From: Alphaproteobacteria bacterium
Lineage (GTDB): Bacteria > Pseudomonadota > Alphaproteobacteria > Micavibrionales > CSBR16-224
NCBI GenBank assembly: GCA_007116755.1
Contig: SKHU01000087.1
Location: forward strand, 1 to 5,651
Length of the DNA: 5,651 bases
Reading direction: 5' to 3'
Numbering within the stretch: position 1 is the stretch's first letter; each line of letters begins with the position of its first letter. Under the pieces are notes generated by a model that was given only the letters and a program-made list of their open reading frames with translations, did no database searches and had not been told where the DNA came from. Positions 1 through 3,909 of this stretch are shown in pieces. The translations under genes and the position numbers were made by a program.

Positions 1-485
1 TTGTTATTTAAAGCCTGCTCTGTCGTCAGGATCGTGTTTGCCCCGGGCAATGCGCCAAAAACTTTCGGCATGGCTTTCTCTTCAAGCGTATTGCGCATAA
101 AGTCAAATTTTGACAGCCAGCGCAGCCCGGCCGGCAAAGCGATTGAAGCCACAACCCTGTGATCAATCGTATAAATTTCCGGTGCCTTTTTCCGCCCCAT
201 CTTTGCGGAAATTTCTTGTGCCATGTGATTGATTTCATGTGTTTCCGGCAGTTTTTCGGCGTAGCCTTTTTGAATCATACGATTTAAACGCCATTTACGG
301 TAAGACGGTACAGACATTAAGCCTCCCTGACCGACTTTATAACCCGCATAGACCCCCGCTACGCCGATGGCCAGCGGATTAAAAATTGCGCTTAACCCAA
401 CCCCGAACAACGTTATTCCCGCAGCAGAAACCGTATTAACGGTTACGCGTTCCCGCAATGTTTTATATTTGTATTTTGCCGTCAT
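1..485 (-). CDS. Membrane-anchored protein, probable M48-family metallopeptidase (C-terminus off the left edge)
   Basis: An open frame of 161 codons starts with ATG at 485 and runs off the left edge without a stop, so the protein is partial. Residues about 18-50 are hydrophobic (ITLFGVGLSAIF, PLAIGVAGVYAGY) and form one or two membrane segments. Residues 84-108 (EINHMAQEISAKMG..APEIYTID) and 148-161 (PGANTILTTEQALNN) resemble the region just before the zinc site in M48 peptidases, where an 'x-APxVYVxD ... ALxVTxGLL' pattern precedes HExxH. The HExxH itself would lie outside the window, so the family call is inference from a weak match. If correct, it would be an inner-membrane zinc protease of the HtpX/Oma1 type. 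The start is favoured by a purine stretch (AGGGG) about 10 nt upstream and a promoter at 540-569. Codon use is more AT-rich (TTA, AAA, AAT) than in the flagellar genes. Confidence 0.55.
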   Translation of the reverse strand, partial: MTAKYKYKTLRERVTVNTVSAAGITLFGVGLSAIFNPLAIGVAGVYAGYKVGQGGLMSVPSYRKWRLNRMIQKGYAEKLPETHEINHMAQEISAKMGRKKAPEIYTIDHRVVASIALPAGLRWLSKFDFMRNTLEEKAMPKVFGALPGANTILTTEQALNN

Positions 486-539
486 TTTCTATTACCCCTA
501 CCCGTTTTAACGATGAACCCGTCGCATAAAATTTCATCG

Positions 540-569
540 AATATAACACAAATATTTTTATTATGTCAA
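540..569 (-). promoter_or_regulatory. Sigma70-type promoter for the M48-like gene
   Basis: On the minus strand a perfect -35 TTGACA (564-569) is followed by a 17-nt spacer and TTATAT (541-546), or an 18-nt spacer and TATATT (540-545). The spacer is very AT-rich. Transcription would start near 533, giving a leader of roughly 50 nt before the ATG at 485. This is the best-matching promoter in the window. Confidence 0.65.
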
Positions 570-677
570 GTAAATATGGCTATACCGTTCCGGTGTGTTT
601 TTTCTTCCCGGCAATGACGGGACGGTCTTGATCTGTTAATGTTATACAGACATCGACAGAAAAGGATTCGTTCCCAC

Positions 678-971
678 GTGACTGATCAGGAAAACAAAGA
701 TGAATATCGGAAAGCCGCCGCTGCGCTGAAAAGCTATGACGAGGCCACAGGCGAATTCCGTCTGCCGAAAATCACGGCCTCCGGATACGGCGAGGTGGCC
801 GAACGCATTCTGGAACTGGCTGCGGCCAACGGCATTGAAGTGCGCGAGGATGCGGCGCTGGCCGAGATGCTGGTCAAATTCGGCGCAGAAAGTGAAATCC
901 CCTCCGAAGCTTTGGTTGCCGTTGCGGAAATTTTGGCCTATGTTTATAAACTCAACGGAAAACTGAAATAG
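678..971 (+). CDS. FlhB C-terminal domain-like protein (stand-alone FlhB homologue, FlhX/YlqH type)
   Basis: This 97-aa soluble protein matches the cytoplasmic C-terminal half of FlhB/YscU export-switch proteins, without the membrane part. Visible family features are the alternating 'AxGxGExAERILELAAANGIEVREDAALAEML' pattern, then 'SEIPSEALVAVAEILAYVYKLNG', which is the hallmark end of the FlhB cytoplasmic domain. The NPTH autocleavage motif is absent, as usual for these stand-alone forms. In full-length FlhB this domain helps switch substrate specificity of the flagellar type III export gate; short homologues are thought to substitute for or modulate that domain. A GTG at 678 is chosen because AAGGA (662-666) sits 11 nt upstream. 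An in-frame ATG at 639 would add 13 residues (MLYRHRQKRIRSH), but has no Shine-Dalgarno and the extra residues do not look like the family. It lies first in a cluster with fliO and fliP, which fits the role. Confidence 0.8.
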   Translation: MTDQENKDEYRKAAAALKSYDEATGEFRLPKITASGYGEVAERILELAAANGIEVREDAALAEMLVKFGAESEIPSEALVAVAEILAYVYKLNGKLK

Positions 972-983
972 AATAATAATTAC

Positions 984-990
984 GGAAGGA
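984..990 (+). promoter_or_regulatory. Ribosome binding site of the 94-aa gene
   Basis: GGAAGGA lies 9 nt before the ATG at 1000. It is a strong Shine-Dalgarno in the short gap after the FlhB-like gene, supporting translation of the small unknown gene as a real member of the cluster. Confidence 0.7.
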
Positions 991-999
991 CAGCCCGCT

Positions 1000-1284
1000 A
1001 TGGCGACGCCTCAGGAAATCAGCGCCCGAATCGTAAAGGTCAAAACCTATATTCAGGATTGCGAGCGCCGCATCGCCAAAGGCGAGGCCGTACCGCTGAC
1101 GGGTCTGGATGATAATGTCACGGAAATCTGCGGCGATATCACCGCCCTGCCGCAGGAAGAAGGCGCGGCGCTGGAGCCGGAACTGGCCGGGCTGATCGAA
1201 GTGCTGGACAAGCTGGTTGCAACAATTCGCGAGTTTGACGAAAGCGCTTTTCAAGACAACGGTGAATCCGGCAATACGAATTAA
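1000..1284 (+). CDS. Unknown 94-aa helical protein in the flagellar export cluster
   Basis: I do not recognise this protein. It starts with ATG at 1000 behind a strong GGAAGGA and ends in TAA. It has no signal peptide or membrane segment. Residues about 5-28 (QEISARIVKVKTYIQDCERR) and 55-82 (ALEPELAGLIEVLDKLVATI) read as two amphipathic helices, joined by a segment around 30-52 with GLDDNVTEICGDI. The C-terminal tail is polar and probably disordered (ESGNTN). There are only two cysteines (C21 and the one in EICGD), with no metal-site pattern. It sits 28 nt after the FlhB-like gene and 45 nt before fliO on the same strand, so co-transcription is likely. Small size, acidity and helical-hairpin character resemble flagellar chaperones such as FliT or FlgN, but that is inference from context and shape, not from sequence similarity I can show. 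Confidence 0.8.
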   Translation: MATPQEISARIVKVKTYIQDCERRIAKGEAVPLTGLDDNVTEICGDITALPQEEGAALEPELAGLIEVLDKLVATIREFDESAFQDNGESGNTN

Positions 1285-1329
1285 AAAAATTACGGCACGA
1301 AAAAACGGAGATGAGGGAAACGGGAAAAT

Positions 1330-1650
1330 ATGGACTCCGTCTATTATATCAAGGTTCTGGCTGCTTTCGTTTTTGTGCTGGCGCTGATGTATCTGATCGC
1401 CTATGCGCTGAAACGCTGGGGCGGTAACAGCGCGAATGCGGCACAGTTCCGGCGCTTGCGCGGCGCGGGTACAAAAAACGGATCGCTGCGCATTGTGGAC
1501 AGCACGATTCTCGATTACCGCCGCCGTCTGGTGCTGGTGGAATATAACAAAAAAGGCTATCTTGTCATGCTCGGCCCGCAAAGCGAAACCGTTGTTGCCG
1601 CCGGTGTGACACTGGCCAAAGAGGATCAGGAGCGCCATGACGAAACGTAA
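1330..1650 (+). CDS. fliO: Flagellar biosynthetic protein FliO
   Basis: This 106-aa protein has one N-terminal membrane helix (residues about 7-27, IKVLAAFVFVLALMYLIAYAL). A positively charged stretch follows (KRWGG...RRLRG), then a small cytoplasmic beta-rich domain with the FliO pattern 'GSLRIVDSTILDYRRRLVLVEYNKKGYLVMLGPQSETVV'. FliO is an inner-membrane accessory factor that promotes assembly or stability of the FliP ring in the flagellar export gate. Length and domain layout suit the short alphaproteobacterial form. The ATG at 1330 is preceded by GAGGGA (1313-1318), 11 nt away, and a closer GGGA. The gene overlaps the start of fliP by 14 nt, the usual arrangement for these partners, and suggests translational coupling. 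Confidence 0.9.
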   Translation: MDSVYYIKVLAAFVFVLALMYLIAYALKRWGGNSANAAQFRRLRGAGTKNGSLRIVDSTILDYRRRLVLVEYNKKGYLVMLGPQSETVVAAGVTLAKEDQERHDET

Positions 1651-2419
1651 AATTTCCGCCGCTGTCCTGTTTGTTTTTGCCGCCGTTTTTTTTCTTATTC
1701 CGGCGGAGGTTCTGGCGCAGAGCGTAACGATTGATCTGGGCGGTGACGGCGCGGCACCGGGCGGCACCGGCACAATGGCCGGCCGCGTTATCCAGCTTGT
1801 CGCGCTGCTGACGATCCTCTCCCTTGCGCCGTCAATTCTGATTATGATGACCTCGTTTACACGGATTGTCATCGTGCTGTCTTTCCTGCGGACGGCGATG
1901 GGCACGCAGCAGACACCGCCGAACTCTGTTCTGATCAGTCTGGCGCTGTTTCTGACGTTTTTCATTATGGCACCGACCTTCAACGCCGCCTATCAGGAGG
2001 GGCTTTTGCCGCTGGTCAATAACGAGATCACCGAAACACAGGCCTTCGAGCGCACGACCGACCCGTTCAAGCGCTTCATGCTGCATAATGTGCGGGAAAA
2101 GGATCTGGAGCTGTTCATCGGCATTGCCGAACAGCGCACAGGGCTGGAGCCGATCGAGGAGCCGATGGCCACGCCGCTGCGCGTGCTGATTCCGGCCTTT
2201 ATGATCTCCGAGCTCCGCCGCGCCTTTGAAATCGGCTTTTTGCTGTTTCTGCCGTTTCTGGTGATTGATATGGTGACGGCCTCGATCCTGATGTCGATGG
2301 GGATGATGATGCTGCCGCCGGTGATGATCGCCCTGCCGTTCAAAATCATCTTTTTCGTGCTTGTCGACGGCTGGTATCTGGTGGCGGGATCGCTGGTACA
2401 AAGCTACGGCGTGACCTGA
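1637..2419 (+). CDS. fliP: Flagellar type III export gate protein FliP
   Basis: This 260-aa protein is full length for the family. It begins with a cleavable signal peptide (residues 6-27, probable cut after A27 in EVLAQS). Membrane segments follow at about 50-72, 97-115, 195-222 and 228-250. Diagnostic stretches are 'MMTSFTRIVIVLSFLRTA' then GTQQTPPNSVL (from residue 70), 'PAFMISELRRAFEIGF' (186-201, the FliP family signature), the methionine-rich 'MGMMMLPP' (221-228, the Met gasket of the export pore) and 'LPFKIIFFVLVDGW'. Five FliP copies form the core of the export gate with FliQ and FliR in the inner membrane, through which rod, hook and filament subunits pass. It is coupled to fliO by a 14-nt overlap, and AGGAG at 1628-1632 lies only 4 nt before the ATG. 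FliQ and FliR do not follow, so the export genes are split in this genome. Confidence 0.97.
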   Translation: MTKRKISAAVLFVFAAVFFLIPAEVLAQSVTIDLGGDGAAPGGTGTMAGRVIQLVALLTILSLAPSILIMMTSFTRIVIVLSFLRTAMGTQQTPPNSVLISLALFLTFFIMAPTFNAAYQEGLLPLVNNEITETQAFERTTDPFKRFMLHNVREKDLELFIGIAEQRTGLEPIEEPMATPLRVLIPAFMISELRRAFEIGFLLFLPFLVIDMVTASILMSMGMMMLPPVMIALPFKIIFFVLVDGWYLVAGSLVQSYGVT

Positions 2420-2420
2420 C

Positions 2421-2434
2421 CCTGCCGCTGCAGG
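2421..2434 (+). terminator. Weak hairpin after fliP
   Basis: CCTGC and GCAGG can pair around a CGCT loop directly after the fliP stop. The following sequence (ACTCCCCTTTATAT) lacks a proper T-run, so this may be only a partial or Rho-assisted end of the flagellar transcript. Confidence 0.25.
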
Positions 2435-2482
2435 ACTCCCCTTTATATACTTTACATATAATATTAACCTTTGCTGAAAATC

Positions 2483-2511
2483 TTGACTTGTGCGCGGTTT
2501 TGTGCTTTGAT
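2483..2511 (+). promoter_or_regulatory. Probable sigma70-type promoter for the 53-aa gene
   Basis: TTGACT (2483-2488) is separated by 17 nt from TTTGAT (2506-2511), which matches the -10 consensus at four of six positions. It sits in an AT-rich gap between fliP and the small gene and would give a leader of about 37 nt before the ATG at 2555. Confidence 0.45.
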
Positions 2512-2554
2512 AGGGGCATGATTTACGGATAACAAATATAAGGATTCCCGCCCC

Positions 2555-2716
2555 ATGTATTATGACCCGATCCGGCAGCCTGCCCAGCGTTTCGAGCAAT
2601 CCGACCACATCACCGCCCGGATCGAGAGGGCGCTGGATATCGAGGAAAAAGCGGCTCTTCGCCAAAACGCCGCCAATGACCGCCGCCGCACACAAGAACC
2701 CGCAGCATCCGAATAA
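2555..2716 (+). CDS. Small protein of unknown function (53 aa)
   Basis: An ATG at 2555 opens a 53-codon frame ending in TAA at 2714-2716. The product begins MYYDPIRQPAQRFEQ and is highly charged. Residues about 15-45 (SDHITARIERALDIEEKAAL, then RQNAANDRRR) should form one amphipathic helix, and there is no membrane segment, signal peptide or cysteine. Support for a real gene comes from AAGGA (2540-2544) 10 nt upstream, a plausible promoter at 2483-2511, and GC-rich codon third positions like those of the neighbouring genes. It lies 135 nt after fliP with its own promoter, so it need not belong to the flagellar cluster. I recognise no family. A longer frame over the same bases (2562-2783) uses a start without a Shine-Dalgarno and runs into repeat sequence, so I prefer this reading. 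Confidence 0.6.
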   Translation: MYYDPIRQPAQRFEQSDHITARIERALDIEEKAALRQNAANDRRRTQEPAASE

Positions 2717-2762
2717 ATTTCAAAACTTTAAACAGCGTTTTTTGCCGCCGTCCCGCGCCCTT

Positions 2763-2796
2763 CGTCATTGCGCGGCGCGATAGCGACGCGGCAATC
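2763..2796 (+). repeat. GTCATTGC...GCAATCC palindromic repeat (REP-like)
   Basis: CGTCATTGCGCGG at the left and CGCGGCAATCC at the right can pair imperfectly (TTGC-GCG with CGCGGCAA, one bulge) around GCGCGATAGCGA. The layout matches the widespread bacterial repeat type that reads CGTCATTGCGAGC...GAAGCAATCC, known to me from general knowledge. It begins 46 nt after the stop of the 53-aa gene. I see one full copy in this window, and a possible fragment at 605-621. Confidence 0.55.
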
Positions 2797-2826
2797 CATA
2801 AACTGCCGGTTTACGCTGCTTTTTTT
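2789..2826 (+). terminator. Possible terminator after the small gene and REP-like repeat
   Basis: CGGCA (2789-2793) can pair with TGCCG (2804-2808), or alternatively TAAAC (2799-2803) with GTTTA (2809-2813). A run of seven T follows at 2820-2826, and more T after it. The stems are short and sit some distance from the T-run, so this is a weak call. Confidence 0.25.
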
Positions 2827-2830
2827 ACTT

Positions 2831-3016
2831 TTTTGAACCGCAGAGGCGCAGAGGGCGCAGAGTTTTTATATTTTCAAACCTTATCCGTCCATTATTGAAA
2901 GTAATACCGTGATGTCTCAAAAATCATCAATCAAGTTTATGATATAATTTCCCTCTTTCTTCTGGTGGATCATTTTAAAAAATTTCTTGCGTTCTCTGCG
3001 CCTCTGCGGTTTAAAA
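2831..3016. repeat. Inverted-repeat element with CCGCAGAGGCGCAGAG arms
   Basis: AACCGCAGAGGCGCAGAG at 2836-2853 is repeated exactly, in reverse complement, at 2994-3011. With one mismatch the arms extend to 23 bp (2831-2853 and 2994-3016, with TTTT at the outer left end and AAAA at the outer right). The left arm also carries a second shorter unit (GGCGCAGAG, 2854-2862), so it is itself a short tandem. The 140-nt interior is AT-rich and has no gene; its longest notable frame is an 18-codon stretch on the minus strand. The arm sequence resembles a dispersed motif known from many unrelated genomes ('ACCGCAGAGGCGCAGAG'). It could be a small non-autonomous mobile or palindromic element, but no target-site duplication is evident. 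Confidence 0.7.
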
Positions 3017-3020
3017 TATG

Positions 3021-3049
3021 ATATCCTTCGCTTCACTCAGGATGACAGG
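3021..3049 (-). repeat. GTCATCC-type hairpin repeat, opposite orientation
   Basis: ATCCT (3023-3027) pairs with AGGAT (3039-3043) around TCGCTTCACTC, followed by GACAGG. On the minus strand it reads GTCATCCTGAGTGAAGCGAA, a form of dispersed repeat common in many bacterial genomes (general knowledge). It shares the GTCATC/T start with the palindrome at 2763-2796 but points the other way. Confidence 0.5.
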
Positions 3050-3064
3050 ATCGGTTTATTTGGC

Positions 3065-3099
3065 AGAGCATTGCTCTTAAAGCCGGTTTAAAAAAACCG
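3065..3099 (-). terminator. Possible terminator hairpins behind comF
   Basis: Four nt after the comF stop, CGGTTT (3084-3089) and AAACCG (3094-3099) form a 6-bp stem with a 4-nt loop. A second hairpin, AGAGC-ATT-GCTCT, lies at 3065-3077. On the minus strand the T-run is in the first loop rather than after the stem, so this is not a textbook intrinsic terminator. Confidence 0.3.
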
Positions 3100-3102
3100 A
3101 AA

Positions 3103-3885
3103 CTACTCCAGAACCACGCGCGCGGGGGTCAGGGCGAAGACGTTTTGTGCGCCCGCTTTTTTCAGGACGGCGGCGCAGGCGTTCAGTGTTGCGCCGCTGG
3201 TGAAGACATCATCAATCAATGTGACGTTTTTATCCTTGAGCACCGCTGCCGCAGACGCAGCGGGTGCTGCGGTTTCCGGCACGGCAAAGGCGCGGCGCAT
3301 GTTTTTCTGCCGTTCCTTGCGGCTCAGGCCTTTTTGCGGCGGCGTGGCGCGGGTGCGGCGCAGCGCTTCGGGCGCATAGATCATCTGCGGGTATTTTTCC
3401 GCCAGCGCCCGCGCCAGCAATGCGGACTGGTTATAACGCCGCTGCCATAATCTCCGGCGGTGCAGCGGCACGGGGATGAGCGTATCGGTTTTTTCGAGAA
3501 TTTCCGCACCGGCGCGCATCGTCCATTGCGTCAGCGCGCGCACCAGATGCAGCCTGTCGCCGTGTTTGAAGGCCAGAATCAAATCACGCCCCGCCCCCTG
3601 ATAGACAAAAGCCGAACGCGCCCGATCAAAAACCGGCGGGTTGTCCAGACAAGCGCCGCAGAGCATCTCCATATCTTCTGTATTTTCCGCATCTTCTGCA
3701 TCTTCTGCCTCCAAGAAATCAAAAGGCAGGCCGCAAAGACGGCAGAACGGGGCATCGATAAACCGCATCTGCGCCCAGACGTCCGCCGAAATCATGCCGG
3801 GCGCATCGACGGGCGTACCCGTCACCGCACAGCGCGGCGGCAGAATAAAATCCACTGTTTTGGAAAAAAAGGCGCGGGCGTTCAT
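3103..3885 (-). CDS. comF: ComF-family amidophosphoribosyltransferase-like protein
   Basis: This 260-aa protein has the ComF layout: an N-terminal zinc-ribbon region and a C-terminal type I phosphoribosyltransferase fold. The PRPP-binding motif is clear at residues 221-234 (VTLIDDVFTSGATL). 'LIPVPLHRRRLWQRRYNQS' (136-154) and 'TPPQKGLSRKERQKNMRRAF' (181-200) are further family blocks. C48-x2-C51 and C76-x2-C79 form one complete four-cysteine zinc site. The usual first site is degraded: C19 is followed by T22 instead of cysteine, and ISADVWAQMRF (32-42) lacks the expected CxxCW pair. An acidic insert at 59-74 lies inside the zinc region. ComF homologues are needed for natural transformation in several bacteria and act on the cytoplasmic side in ssDNA processing; the reaction is not established. 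GGGAGG (3893-3898) 7 nt upstream fixes the ATG at 3885. It lies 24 nt after the M23 gene, probably in one operon. Confidence 0.9.
   Translation of the reverse strand: MNARAFFSKTVDFILPPRCAVTGTPVDAPGMISADVWAQMRFIDAPFCRLCGLPFDFLEAEDAEDAENTEDMEMLCGACLDNPPVFDRARSAFVYQGAGRDLILAFKHGDRLHLVRALTQWTMRAGAEILEKTDTLIPVPLHRRRLWQRRYNQSALLARALAEKYPQMIYAPEALRRTRATPPQKGLSRKERQKNMRRAFAVPETAAPAASAAAVLKDKNVTLIDDVFTSGATLNACAAVLKKAGAQNVFALTPARVVLE
3673..3708 (-). repeat. 9-bp tandem repeat inside comF encoding an acidic insert
   Basis: Four adjacent 9-bp units lie in frame: ATCTTCTGT, ATTTTCCGC, ATCTTCTGC and ATCTTCTGC on the plus strand. On the coding strand they give EDA-EDA-ENT-EDM (residues 61-72). The two left-most protein units are identical in DNA, suggesting a recent slip. 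Length change by 9 bp would add or remove three residues without a frameshift. Confidence 0.75.
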
Positions 3886-3909
3886 ATAAAAACCTCCCGC
3901 ATCACCCCG

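Larger units (their letters stand above)
2717..3102. other. 386-bp gene-free stretch made of short repeats
   Basis: No credible coding region is seen on either strand. The stretch holds the REP-like palindrome (2763-2796), the inverted-repeat element (2831-3016), the ATCCT/AGGAT hairpin repeat (3021-3049) and a pair of small hairpins behind comF (3065-3099). It separates two convergent transcription units: the 53-aa gene from the left and comF from the right. Confidence 0.7.

Noticed and set aside
628..647. TTGATC and TTATAC as a promoter for the flagellar cluster
   Set aside because: The spacer is only 8 nt, too short for sigma70. A TTATTA-17-TATACC pair at 558-586 has normal spacing but only modest matches, and no sigma54 or sigma28 pattern was seen.
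639..677. ATG at 639 as the start of the FlhB-like protein
   Set aside because: No Shine-Dalgarno precedes it, and the 13 added residues are basic and unlike the family. The GTG at 678 has AAGGA 11 nt upstream.
952..1983. Long minus-strand open frame (343 codons) opposite the flagellar genes
   Set aside because: It lies antisense to the 94-aa gene, fliO and the start of fliP. The product is low-complexity (Arg/Ile-rich) with no domain, and the sense strand carries clear genes with Shine-Dalgarno sites.
1832..2695. Minus-strand open frame (287 codons) opposite fliP
   Set aside because: The product is rich in His, Gln and Arg, typical of an antisense reading of a GC-rich membrane gene. It crosses both fliP and the 53-aa gene.
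2562..2783. Plus-strand 73-codon frame overlapping the 53-aa gene
   Set aside because: It has no well-spaced Shine-Dalgarno, a Ser/Pro/Arg-rich product, and it continues into the REP-like palindrome. The frame starting at 2555 has better signals.
2831..3016. Inverted-repeat block as a CRISPR array or insertion sequence
   Set aside because: There are only two arms, in inverted rather than direct orientation. There is no regular spacer pattern, no transposase frame and no visible target-site duplication.
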